Source: Gemmatimonadota bacterium
GTDB lineage: Bacteria > JAAXHH01
DNA length: 64,000 bases
Reading direction: 5' to 3'
Assembly: GCA_009835325.1 (NCBI GenBank)
Contig: VXWP01000098.1
Location: forward strand, 1 to 64,000
The position numbers were made by a program, and so were the translations under genes. The notes beneath the pieces were generated by a model. The model made no database searches. It was given only the letters and a program-made list of their open reading frames with translations, and was not told where the DNA came from. Each line of letters opens with the position of its first letter. The first letter of the stretch is position 1. Shown piece after piece: positions 1 through 9,113 of this stretch.

Positions 1-780
1 CCAAACCGGATGAACTTATGGTTGCCACCGAAGTACGGCTGCTCGTCCACCTGAAGGTCTTGCCAGTAATCCGCACGTTATCCGAGTCAAAGGCTCGTGC
101 GGTGAAACGCCGTGTCTCACCCTCCTCGATCGATGCGGTCGATGGAGATACCGTGACCCGGGCCACTACCGGCGGAGGTTCGGTCACGGTCAACATGGCA
201 GTATCTGATTTACCGTCCACCGATGCTCGTATCGTCGTGGAACCGGCATTCACTCCCCTGGCCAAACCGGATGAACTTATGGTTGCCACCGAAGTACGGC
301 TGCTCGTCCACCTGAAACTCTTGCCTGGTATGACCTGATCATCCGATGCATAGGCCCGTGCGGTGAAACGCCGCGTCTCACCCTCCTCGATCGATGCAGT
401 CGATGGAGACACCGTGACCCGGGCCACTACCGGCGGAGGTTCGGTCACGGTCAGCATGGCAGTATCTGATTTGCCGTCCACCGATGCTCGTATCGTCGTG
501 GAACCCGCGTTCCGCCCCCGCGCCAAACCGGATGAACTTATGGTTGCCACTGAAGGCCGGCTGCTCGTCCACGTAAAGGTCTTGCCTGATATGACCTCAT
601 TGTCCGATGTATAGGCTTTGGCGGTAAATCGCCGCGTCTCACCTTCTTCAATCGACGCAGTTGATGGTTCCACGGTGACTCGATCGACAACCGGTGGAAG
701 TTCGGCAACTGTGACGGTCACCGGTTCGGAAGTCGTTTCTTCCGTCATAGCGGTGATATCCGCCATGCCTGCTCCAACCG
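1..780 (-). repeat. 261-bp tandem repeats encoding one Big2 domain each
   Basis: The block beginning CCAAACCGGATGAACTTATG occurs at 1, 262 and 523, exactly 261 bp (87 codons) apart. The copies at 1 and 262 are almost identical over their whole visible length; the third differs at scattered positions. The unit equals one Ig-like domain, so copy-number change keeps the frame. Confidence 0.9.
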
Positions 781-1215
781 CGCTAACCAGCCCGGTCGAA
801 TCAACGGTCGCCACCTCGTTGTCGTCACTTGACCACGCTAAGGTCACCCCACCGATCATGGTTCCGTCCGAAGTCCGGGCGACGGCAATGAGCTGGTGCG
901 TATCGCCCACTTCGAGCATAAGCGGCATGGCGTCCACGATCTCGACGCTGTCGATCACCGGCGGCGATTCCTCCACGATGACCGTCGCAGGCATGCTCGT
1001 CACGTTATCCGCCGAGGCAGTTATCATGGCTGTACCTGCGGCCACGGCCGTTACCAGCCCTGTTTCATCCACCGTGGCGACTTCCGTATCATCACTCATC
1101 CAGGTAAAATCGACGTCTTCAACCACCATGCTGTCAATCGTCATGGCAACGGCCGTGAACCGGAACATGCCTTCGACCATGATCATCATTGAAGGCGGAC
1201 TCACCGTCACGATGG
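1..1215 (-). pseudogene. 3' continuation of a Big2-repeat lipoprotein gene, out of frame, cut by the window edge
   Basis: Reading the minus strand in codons whose low coordinate is 2 mod 3, there is no stop from about 1215 to position 2, and the translation is a string of Big2 (bacterial Ig-like) domains. It carries the same motifs as the upstream part (pattern V-x-PSTASIEEGETRRFTA..WTSS..SVATISSSG). It joins the frame of the 1216-2184 ORF only if one base is restored near 1216-1240, where the paralogous gene at about 4210-4255 has one extra G/C. About four to five Ig-like domains are visible, and the last ones repeat with a 261-bp (87-codon) period. The true C-terminus lies outside the window. 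This is either a genuine frameshift mutation or an assembly error; without the frameshift it would be one large surface lipoprotein. Confidence 0.7.
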
Positions 1216-2184
1216 CTACCACCGGCTCTGGTGGCGGGGTTCGGTCACCGTCAGTGTCGCCGTGCCGGATACACTGTCCGCAGTAGCCGTGATCATCGCT
1301 TCGCCCGCTCCGACACCGGTCGCCAAACCGTCTGCGTCGACTGCAGCGACCATCTCGTCCGAACTCGACCACGTGAACTCCGCGTCCGGGATTTCCGTCC
1401 CGTCTGACGTCAATGCCTTCGCCGCGAACTGCTGTGTCGCGTCCGTCTCGATCATCGCCTCTGACGGACTCACCGTCACATTGGCTACCACCGGCAAAGG
1501 CGGAGGGGGTTCGGCCACGTTGATCGTTACCGGCGAACTCGTAATACCGTCCGCCGTGGCGCGGACCATGGCCGAACCGGCACCGACGGCCGTGGCCACT
1601 CCGGCGGAAGTAATGGACACTACGCTGGTGTCGCTGCTCGCCCAGGTGATACTGACATCACCGCGGACCGCACCTCCCGCGGTCCGGGCCGTTGCCATGA
1701 AGGTGACCGTTTCCCCAACCATCAACTCCTGAGCCGAGGATGGAGAGATCGTGACGTTGGCCACGGGGACCACGGTGACTGTAATCGTCACCGCCGCGCT
1801 TGCGACGCCGTTACCGGTCGCCCGGATGGTGGCCGTTCCGGCGGCCACGGCTGTGGCCACCCCGTTGTTGTTGATGGTAGCCACGGCCGTATTGCTGCTT
1901 GACCAGGCAAAATCGACCCCGCTGATCACGGTGCCGTCGGAAGCTTTGGCGGTCGCGACAAATCGCTGGGTCCTGCCCACCTCCACCGTCGCCATGCTCG
2001 GACTGACTTCGACAACGGAGACCGTCGGCGCGGGCGGTGGCGGTGGCGGTGGCGATGGTGTGGCAGGTGTAGGCTGTGTTGGAGAATCGCCGCCGCCGCA
2101 ACCAGCTGCTAGTAGACCAAGCCAGAAAACAAGCATGGCTAGACCTGTCGTTATCATCCTGTATGACTTACGACTTCCCGCCAT
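1216..2184 (-). CDS. Big2 (Ig-like) repeat lipoprotein, N-terminal part before a frameshift
   Basis: The start at 2184 gives a short basic N-terminus, a hydrophobic run and a lipobox ending LLAAGC followed by GGG, so the product is a predicted lipoprotein. A Pro/Thr-rich linker (TQPTPATPSPPPPPPP) and three Big2 domains of about 86 residues follow. ATG 2157 is an alternative start, because the paralog's hydrophobic segment begins at the equivalent Met. The frame ends in an unrelated tail (EPRHQSRW) where the paralog reads EPPPPEPVV, which marks a 1-base deletion. The first two domains are nearly identical at DNA level to 4800-5300 of the paralog. Big2 domains usually build cell-surface adhesive or structural stalks; the ligand is unknown. 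It lies downstream of the beta-barrel gene in the same direction. Confidence 0.75.
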   Translation of the reverse strand: MAGSRKSYRMITTGLAMLVFWLGLLAAGCGGGDSPTQPTPATPSPPPPPPPAPTVSVVEVSPSMATVEVGRTQRFVATAKASDGTVISGVDFAWSSSNTAVATINNNGVATAVAAGTATIRATGNGVASAAVTITVTVVPVANVTISPSSAQELMVGETVTFMATARTAGGAVRGDVSITWASSDTSVVSITSAGVATAVGAGSAMVRATADGITSSPVTINVAEPPPPLPVVANVTVSPSEAMIETDATQQFAAKALTSDGTEIPDAEFTWSSSDEMVAAVDADGLATGVGAGEAMITATADSVSGTATLTVTEPRHQSRW

Positions 2185-2490
2185 AACGTAGGGCTTCACC
2201 AAGTTCGTGACGCGGGTATACACCGGAAAACTCCTGACTGCATGGTAGGCCCCAGAGTCCTTGTCAGCGGGCAGCTCGGTGCTTTCACAATCGATTTCAT
2301 CAAGGAAGACAGACGTATTATGCGAGGTATGAAGCGGCATGACAGGTCTTAGGGACCGAAGGACACGTACTGTCGGTCGTTCCGAGGGCTTACACACCGC
2401 GAACCCAATCGGAAAATCCGACTCGCTCGCCAGCCATGGCCTGAATGCTAACGATGCGGCGAGAAAAACGATCTCGACGTCGGCTGTTTC
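2185..2490. other. 306-bp intergenic region, no gene seen
   Basis: This lies between the end of the beta-barrel gene and the start of the second Big2 lipoprotein, both on the minus strand. No long reading frame with coding character, clear sigma-70 promoter or strong terminator was found by eye. A promoter for the downstream lipoprotein may be here but could not be placed. Confidence 0.5.
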
Positions 2491-3315
2491 CTACAGTTTC
2501 AGAAAAACCCCGAATTCCCACGTGGGGGCGTCCAGCATGCTATGGGCCCGGGTGAACGTCGACATGCTGGCGGTCAGTCCTGCGTTGGGTGTAACGTAGA
2601 AATCGACCTGGGGGCCGAAAGACATATACTCGATTTCGTAGCGCGAACGGAATTCATCATCCGCTTTGCCCAGGACTTCGATCCCGCGAAGCCAGACCGT
2701 TATACCCAGTCTTTCGGCGACCGTGTAGCCGGCTTCAAGGCTATACCTCAGTTCATCGGAATAGTCGTCATTGGGATCGTCGTCGCCCTGCCTGTTGTTG
2801 TACCCGATCTCGCCTTTCAGATATCCGGGTACGGGGTATAATGAATGGCCCACCTGAAGCGAGAGGATCTGGTTGAACTCGCCGTCTCCGGTCCAGAGGA
2901 CGATATCATTCCCCGAATCTCCCAGCGGCAGTCCGGCCATGGCCTGCAGGCTGACGACCGTTGGTCCGTCGGTCAGAATACCGATTCGTACACCGATGTC
3001 CCAATCTCCAACACCTGATGTCGAATCAAACCCTTCGGCATCAATGCTGAAACGTGAGTAGAAAGGCATATACCCCACAACGGTCACCCGGTCGAGCAAG
3101 CCGAATTCACCGTAAAGGCTCGTCGTGTTGCCGCTCACCTTTGGGATCTCGGTTTTGGATCCGGTCGCCAGGAACAGTGACTCGGCACGCACGATCTGCT
3201 GGCTGAGTTTGAAATACCCCTTTCCTTTCGGCTGGGTCCATCCGCCCGCGTGAGCTAAGGTCGAACAGCAGATCAACGCGGTTGTAATCAATGTGACTGA
3301 TATGAACCTGTTCAC
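2491..3315 (-). CDS. Outer-membrane beta-barrel protein, MetA/phenol-degradation-pathway type
   Basis: The 274-residue product has a classic Sec signal peptide (MNRFISVTLITTALICCSTLAHA; cleavage after AHA). The rest shows alternating aromatic/hydrophobic strands typical of small barrels: GYFKLSQQ near the start, SLYGEFGLLDRVTVVGYMPFY, GDWDIGVRIG, and a C-terminal strand ending in WEFGVFLKL. The layout resembles the Phenol_MetA_deg/transporter-like family, whose molecular role is poorly defined. It lies 20 bp after the upstream Big2 lipoprotein gene and before a second one, so a lipoprotein-barrel-lipoprotein transcription unit is likely. A role in surface display or small-molecule passage is inference. 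Confidence 0.75.
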   Translation of the reverse strand: MNRFISVTLITTALICCSTLAHAGGWTQPKGKGYFKLSQQIVRAESLFLATGSKTEIPKVSGNTTSLYGEFGLLDRVTVVGYMPFYSRFSIDAEGFDSTSGVGDWDIGVRIGILTDGPTVVSLQAMAGLPLGDSGNDIVLWTGDGEFNQILSLQVGHSLYPVPGYLKGEIGYNNRQGDDDPNDDYSDELRYSLEAGYTVAERLGITVWLRGIEVLGKADDEFRSRYEIEYMSFGPQVDFYVTPNAGLTASMSTFTRAHSMLDAPTWEFGVFLKL

Positions 3316-3334
3316 TCCGATGCTCCTTTGCGAC

Positions 3335-5455
3335 TCAGTTACTCAATGATCCGCTGCCGAGTGGCATGTTCACAATTGCGCAATGAAGAATGACATAGCT
3401 GTATGAGTCAATCGTCTCGCCCGGGCGGGGTGTGAAGGTTTTTGTATAGCTCCTTCTGCCGGTGACATTGTCAAAATGCCTGGCACCAGCAGGAGCAGGA
3501 CCGCTACGCCAGTTAATCGACGCGGAAGTGTAAAGAAATAAATGAGCGGCAATCCCGCCTCCAGTGTTCATGCCCGTTATGGTCAGTTTGAGATCCCCGC
3601 CAGCTACTTCTTCGAAGGTCACGGTTCCGGCGGTGCGCGGATAACTGGGAGTGCCCGAGATTGTAGCCGTTCGTGTCTTTAATTGCGGTGGCGGTGCTGT
3701 CACCATCAGCATCGCTGTTCCGGACTTGCCGTCCACTGATGCCGTGATCGTAGTGGAACCGGCACTAACCCCGGTTGCAGTCGTAGCCGTAGCGGACGAA
3801 GGACTAACCGTGGCAACGGAGGTTGTATTGCTGGTCCAGGCAAAGGACTTGCCCGGGATCACGGTGTTGTCCGATTCATATGCTGTCGCCGTGAACCGTT
3901 GAGTCTCGCCTTCTTCGATCGACGCAGTTGATGGTGACACGGATACGCGATCCACAACCGGTGGCGGTTCGGCAACCGTGACGGTCACCGGTTCGGACGC
4001 TGTTTCTTCTATCATGGCTGTTATATTTGCCATGCCTGCTCCGACCGCGGTAACCAGCCCGGTCGAATCAACGGTCGCCACCTCGTTGTCGTCGCTCGAC
4101 CACACAAGGGTCACACCATCGATCATGGTCCCGTCTGAAGTTCGGGCGACGGCCGTAAGCTGATGCGTATCACCGATCTCGAGCATTACCGGCATAGCGT
4201 CCACGATCTCGACGCTCGCTACCACCGGCTCGGGCGGCGGCGGTTCGGTCACCGTAAGCGTCGCCATACCGGATATGCTGTCCGCGGTGGCCGTGATCAT
4301 AACCTCACCCGCGCCGACACCGGTCGCCAGACCGTCCGCGTCGACTGTCGCAACCATCTCGTCCGAACTCGACCACGTAAACTCCGCGGCAGGTATTTCC
4401 ATGCCATCCGAACTCGAAGCCATCGCCGCGAACTGTTGCGTCGCGCCCGCCTCGATCGTCGCTTCATCCGGACTCACTGTCACGCTCGCTACCACCGGCT
4501 CATCAGTCGGGGGTACGCCCACAGTCAGCATCGCCATGCCGGAAACGCTGTCCGCGGTGGCCGTGATCATCGCTTCGCCCGCGCCGACACCGGTCGCCAG
4601 ACCGTCCGAATCGATCGTCGCGACCATTTCATCCGAACTCGACCACATGAACTCCACGTCCGGTATCTCCATCCCGTCCGACGTAAACGCCTGCGCAGCG
4701 AACTGCTGGGTCTGACCCTCCTCGATCATTGCTTCCGATGGATTCACCGCGACGATTGCGACTACCGGCTCGGGCGGCGGAGGTTCGGCCACGTTGATCG
4801 TTACCGGCGAACTCGTAACACCATCCGCCGTTGCGCGGACCATGGCCGAACCGGCGCCGACCGCCGTGGCCACACCGGCGGGAGTAATGGTCACAACACT
4901 GGTGTCGCTGCTCGCCCATGAGATACCGACATCACTGCGGACCGCGCCTCCCGCGGTCCGGGCCGTTGCCATGAAGGTGACCGTTTCCCCGACCATCAAC
5001 TCCTGGGTCGAAGATGGAGAGACCGTGACACGGGCCACGGCTGCCACGGTGACCGTAAGCGTCACTGCCGCGCTCGAAACGCCGTTACCGGTCGCCCGGA
5101 TGGTGGCCGTTCCGGCGGCCACGGCAGTGGCGACCCCGTTGTTGTTGATGGTAGCCACGGCGGTATTGCTGCTTGACCAGGCAAAATCGACCCCGCTGAT
5201 CACGGTGCCGTCGGAAGCCTTGGCGGTCGCGACAAATCGCTGGGTCCTGCCCACCTCCAGCGTCGCCATGGCCGGGCTGACCTCGACAACGGAGACCGTC
5301 GGCGCGGGCGGCGGAGGAGGCGGCGGGGTCGGCGGAGATGGTGTGGTTGGTGTGGGCTGAGTCGGTGAATCGCCGCCGCCGCAACCCACGACGGCCCAGA
5401 GACCGCCTGCAATGACCAGCATGGCAAAACGAGTCGTTATCATTCTGATCGACAT
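3335..5455 (-). CDS. Big2-repeat lipoprotein with DM13-like C-terminal domain
   Basis: The start at 5455 is supported by GGGAGG five to seven bases upstream; the frame stays open to 5503. The 706-residue product has a lipoprotein signal (hydrophobic run then VVGC-GGG), a Pro-rich linker and six Big2 domains of about 86 residues joined by EPPPPEPVVA-like linkers. The last 115 residues differ: a beta-rich module with a hydrophobic HLFLYTS strand and a SYVILHCAIVNMPLGSGSL ending that resembles DM13 domains, where a Cys near the C-terminus is conserved and a redox role has been proposed. Anchoring by lipid, spacing by Ig domains and a distal functional head is a reasonable model. It lies downstream of dnaE and is paralogous to the gene at 1-2184. 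The DM13 assignment is tentative; the Big2 call is firm. Confidence 0.85.
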   Translation of the reverse strand: MSIRMITTRFAMLVIAGGLWAVVGCGGGDSPTQPTPTTPSPPTPPPPPPPAPTVSVVEVSPAMATLEVGRTQRFVATAKASDGTVISGVDFAWSSSNTAVATINNNGVATAVAAGTATIRATGNGVSSAAVTLTVTVAAVARVTVSPSSTQELMVGETVTFMATARTAGGAVRSDVGISWASSDTSVVTITPAGVATAVGAGSAMVRATADGVTSSPVTINVAEPPPPEPVVAIVAVNPSEAMIEEGQTQQFAAQAFTSDGMEIPDVEFMWSSSDEMVATIDSDGLATGVGAGEAMITATADSVSGMAMLTVGVPPTDEPVVASVTVSPDEATIEAGATQQFAAMASSSDGMEIPAAEFTWSSSDEMVATVDADGLATGVGAGEVMITATADSISGMATLTVTEPPPPEPVVASVEIVDAMPVMLEIGDTHQLTAVARTSDGTMIDGVTLVWSSDDNEVATVDSTGLVTAVGAGMANITAMIEETASEPVTVTVAEPPPVVDRVSVSPSTASIEEGETQRFTATAYESDNTVIPGKSFAWTSNTTSVATVSPSSATATTATGVSAGSTTITASVDGKSGTAMLMVTAPPPQLKTRTATISGTPSYPRTAGTVTFEEVAGGDLKLTITGMNTGGGIAAHLFLYTSASINWRSGPAPAGARHFDNVTGRRSYTKTFTPRPGETIDSYSYVILHCAIVNMPLGSGSLSN

Positions 5456-5540
5456 ACATCCTCCCGCCGTATCGTAAACTCCCGCCGAGTTGTGAGGCTT
5501 CACGGCTTACGCGTAGCCCTGTTTCCAGCTCCTCGTAGCC

Positions 5541-8500
5541 CTATTTCCCGTTTCCGTTCCCGCGTCCGTCCCCGTTCCAGCGGCCGCGGCCGTTCCGTTT
5601 CCTGCCGTTCATCTCCACCGGCTTCCATCCGCTTTCACCGCTGTGCGCGGGCGCGCCGGCCAGCCGGACCCGTTTCGCACCGGTCGATTCCCGCAGCGTC
5701 TTGAGCAGCTCGTCCGTGGGCCTGACCTGGAGGTGATTCCCCGCCCTGACGCCGATCTCGCCGTGATCGGCCGTCGACACTTCGAGCACCACGTCGCATT
5801 TGCCCGGATGGGTCTCCAGCACGCCCTTGAGCGACGCGAGGTTTTCATCCCCGACCTGTTCGTACTCCATGGATAGCACGACGGACCGCGCCAGCCGGTC
5901 CCGTGCATCCGTCAACGCGATGATCTCGGAGGCGATAACCTTGTTGTCCTCTTCTTTTTTCGAAAGGTGACCGTTCACGAGGATCAGCGCGTCGATCGAA
6001 ACCAGATCGCGGTACAGGGCGTAGGGTTCCGAAAAGACGAGCACTTCGCCGGATCCGGAAAAGTCTTCAAGCGTGACGAAGGCCATGGTCTTGCCGTTCC
6101 GGTCCACGATGGGCTTGATCTCGGTCACGATACCGCCGACCACGACGCCGTCCGACCGGCCGTTGGCGAGTTCGAGGCGGCGCATCTCCGCCGTCGTGAA
6201 CGCCCGGATGTCTTCCTCGTATTCCTTTAAAGGGTGCCCCGTCACGTAAAATCCGAGCAGTTCTTTCTCGAGTCCCAGTTCCTGGCTGGCCGCCCACCGG
6301 GGGACCATCGGCAGCACGGGCTTGTGCACTTCCAACCCGGCGCCGCCTCCCATGTCGTCGAGGTCGAAAAGGGAGGTCTGTCCCTTCTCCCGGTCTTGCT
6401 GGCGGGTCTGCGCCCCTTCTATGACCGAATCGAGCACTTCCATGAGCTGCGCACGGTGCCCCTCGAGGCTGTCGCAGGCGCCGGCCTGGATCAGAGACTC
6501 GAGCACCCGCTTGTTGACCAGCCGCAGGTCGATGTGCTCGCAGAGCCCGAATACATCCTCGAAGGTTCCATGTTCCTTCCGCGCCTCGACGATGGATTCC
6601 ACCGCGGCCTGCCCCACGTTCTTGATGGCGCATAGCCCGAACCGGATCGAGCGGCCTTCCACGACGAAGGTCTTGTCGCTTCTGTTGACGTCGGGCGGCA
6701 ACACCTCGATGCCCATCTTCCGGCATTCGTTGATTAGTACGACGATTTCCTCGGTATTGGACATGGTGTTCGACAACAGCGCAGCCATGAAGGGCACCGG
6801 GTAGTGCACCTTCAGATAGGCCTCCTGGAACGCGAGTACGGCATAGCCCGCCGAATGGCTCTTGTTGAACGCGTAGCCGCCGAAGTACTCGATCAGGCCG
6901 AAGACCTCTTCCGCGATGCTTTTCTCGATGCCGTTCTCCACGGCGCCGTCGACAAAGTTCCGCCGTTCTTCGGCCATGACTTCAGGCTGCTTCTTGGCCA
7001 TGGCCTTCCGGAGGAAATCGGCGCGGCCCAGGGTGTAACCCGCCATGTCGCGGGCGATCTGCATCGCCTGTTCCTGGTAGACGATGAGGCCGTACGTCTC
7101 CTTCAGGGCCGTTTCCATCACGGCGTGGTGATAGGTGACCTCCTTGCGCCCGTGCTTGCGGTCGATGTAGTCGTCCACGACCCCGCCGTTCAGGGGGCCG
7201 GGCCGGCAAAGCGCGTTCATGGCGATCAGGTCGTCGACGCCGTCCGGCCGGAGCCGCCGCAGGAATTCGTGGAGCCAGCCGCTGTGGAACTGGAAGATCC
7301 CCGTGGTCTCGCCCCGGCGGAACAGGTCGAGGGTCTTCGGGTCGTCCAGGGGAATGTCGTCCAGCTCGATCTCGTCGCCCGTCGTGTCCTTGATGATCGC
7401 GAGGGCGTCCTGGATGACGGACAGGTTCTGCAGGCCCAGGAAGTCCATCTTGGGCAGGCCGATGTCCTCCATGAGCTCGCCTGGATACTGGGTGACGATC
7501 GTATCCTTGTTGCTCGGCTTGTACAGCGGCACGTAGTCGGTCAGTTCGCCCGGCGTGATCACCACGCCCGCCGCGTGGACGGACGCGTGGCGGGCCAGGC
7601 CTTCCAGGGTCCTGGCGTACTGGATCAGCTGGCCTTCCGTGCCGCCGCCGTCGGCCATCTGCTTCAACTCCGGGACCTGATCGATGGCCCGGTCGAGGGT
7701 GATCTTCAGTTCGCCGGGCACCAGCTTGGCCACGCGGTCCACGTCGCCGTAAGACATGCCAAGGACGCGGCCCACGTCGCGGATCGCCGCCTTGGCCCCC
7801 ATGGTGCCGAAGGTGATGATCTGGGCCACGCTGTTCTTGCCGTATTTCTCCACCACGTAGTTGATGACCTTGTCGCGTTCGCGGTCCGCGAGGTCGATGT
7901 CGATGTCGGGCATGCTGACGCGCTCGGGATTCAGAAAGCGTTCGAAAAGCAGCCCGTACTCGATGGGGTCGATGTTCGTAATGCCCAGCACGTACGCCAC
8001 CATGCATCCCAGGCCGGATCCCCGCGTCATGAGCGGGATGCCCTGCTCCGCGGCGAACCGGGCGATATCCTCGACGATGAGGAAGTAGCTCGGATAGCCC
8101 ATCTGGCTGATGACGCCCAGTTCGTATTCGAGGCGCGCCTTCAACTCTGGGGTGACGGTGTCGTACCGCTTTTCCATCCCGTCGAAAGACAGCTTGTGCA
8201 GGTAGGCGTCCGCGCTGTCATAACCTTCCGGCAGCGGGAAGTGGGGAAACTTGAACTGGCCCATTTCCATCTCGAATTCGATGGACTCGGCGATGGAGAC
8301 CGTGTTTGCCAGGGCGCCGGAGACATGGCCGAACAACTGGCTCATCTCATCGGCGTTCTTGAAGTAGAGCGAATCCGTGGCGAACCTGAGCCGCTTGGGG
8401 TCGTTCAGTTCCTTCCCGGTCTGAATGCAGACCAGCACGTCCTGGGCGGGGGCGTCGCCCCGCTTCAGATAGTGGGCGTCGTTGGTCGCGACGATGGGGA

Positions 8501-9113
8501 GATCGAACTCCCTGGAAAAATCGATCATCGCGTTGTTGATGGGCTTGTCGAACTCCAGTCCGTGGTCCTGGATCTCCAGGTAGAAGTTTGGTCCGAAAAT
8601 TTCCTTTAGCTCGGCGCACTTCGTCCGCGCCCGGTCGATCTGGCCGTCCACCACCAGGTTGGCCAGCGGCCCCTTGGCGCAGGCGGACGTGGCGATCAGC
8701 CCTTCGCTGTGCTTCTCCAGAAGCTCCATGTCCACCCGGGGCTTGTAGTAGAACCCCTCGAGGTACCCGGCGGAGGTGAGCTTCATCAGGTTCCGGTAGC
8801 CGGTCGCGTTCTTGGCGAGCACGACGAAGTGCGTCGTCTGTGCGGACCGGTCGAGCCGGTCGCCGCTCCGGACCGGGCGCCTTTCCTTCCGGCTGCCCGG
8901 GGCCAGGTACAGTTCGCAACCGATGATCGGCCTCAGGCCCGCGGCCGTGACCGTCTTGTAGAACTCCACGGCGCCGAACATGTTGCCATGGTCGGTCATG
9001 GCGATGGCGGGCATGTCGAAGGCTTTGGCGGTCTCGGCGAGATCCTCGATGCGGCTGGCGCCGTCGAGGAGGCTGTAGTGGGTATGGTTGTGCAGGTGTA
9101 CGAACGAGGACAC
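5541..9113 (-). CDS. dnaE: DNA polymerase III subunit alpha
   Basis: The 1190-residue replicative polymerase (family usual about 1150-1180) starts at GTG 9113 with AAGGA eight bases upstream. The N-terminal PHP domain is intact (HLHNHTHYSLLDG, MTDHGNMFGAVEF). The catalytic palm carries MPDIDIDLADRERDKV with the metal-binding Asp residues. The finger region, the tandem HhH region and the C-terminal OB fold (VVVGGIVTEIKPIVDRNG) follow in the expected order. The last 25 residues form a basic Gly/Asn/Arg-rich tail not found in typical DnaE. No holoenzyme partner genes are nearby. It is a housekeeping gene, and the long plus-strand frame opposite it is a shadow. Confidence 0.97.
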   Translation of the reverse strand: MSSFVHLHNHTHYSLLDGASRIEDLAETAKAFDMPAIAMTDHGNMFGAVEFYKTVTAAGLRPIIGCELYLAPGSRKERRPVRSGDRLDRSAQTTHFVVLAKNATGYRNLMKLTSAGYLEGFYYKPRVDMELLEKHSEGLIATSACAKGPLANLVVDGQIDRARTKCAELKEIFGPNFYLEIQDHGLEFDKPINNAMIDFSREFDLPIVATNDAHYLKRGDAPAQDVLVCIQTGKELNDPKRLRFATDSLYFKNADEMSQLFGHVSGALANTVSIAESIEFEMEMGQFKFPHFPLPEGYDSADAYLHKLSFDGMEKRYDTVTPELKARLEYELGVISQMGYPSYFLIVEDIARFAAEQGIPLMTRGSGLGCMVAYVLGITNIDPIEYGLLFERFLNPERVSMPDIDIDLADRERDKVINYVVEKYGKNSVAQIITFGTMGAKAAIRDVGRVLGMSYGDVDRVAKLVPGELKITLDRAIDQVPELKQMADGGGTEGQLIQYARTLEGLARHASVHAAGVVITPGELTDYVPLYKPSNKDTIVTQYPGELMEDIGLPKMDFLGLQNLSVIQDALAIIKDTTGDEIELDDIPLDDPKTLDLFRRGETTGIFQFHSGWLHEFLRRLRPDGVDDLIAMNALCRPGPLNGGVVDDYIDRKHGRKEVTYHHAVMETALKETYGLIVYQEQAMQIARDMAGYTLGRADFLRKAMAKKQPEVMAEERRNFVDGAVENGIEKSIAEEVFGLIEYFGGYAFNKSHSAGYAVLAFQEAYLKVHYPVPFMAALLSNTMSNTEEIVVLINECRKMGIEVLPPDVNRSDKTFVVEGRSIRFGLCAIKNVGQAAVESIVEARKEHGTFEDVFGLCEHIDLRLVNKRVLESLIQAGACDSLEGHRAQLMEVLDSVIEGAQTRQQDREKGQTSLFDLDDMGGGAGLEVHKPVLPMVPRWAASQELGLEKELLGFYVTGHPLKEYEEDIRAFTTAEMRRLELANGRSDGVVVGGIVTEIKPIVDRNGKTMAFVTLEDFSGSGEVLVFSEPYALYRDLVSIDALILVNGHLSKKEEDNKVIASEIIALTDARDRLARSVVLSMEYEQVGDENLASLKGVLETHPGKCDVVLEVSTADHGEIGVRAGNHLQVRPTDELLKTLRESTGAKRVRLAGAPAHSGESGWKPVEMNGRKRNGRGRWNGDGRGNGNGK

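Noticed and set aside
6804-8609. 601-codon open frame on the plus strand inside dnaE
   Set aside because: It is the antisense shadow of a strongly conserved gene in GC-rich DNA; its translation is low in recognisable structure and rich in His/Val/Asp from the reverse complement.
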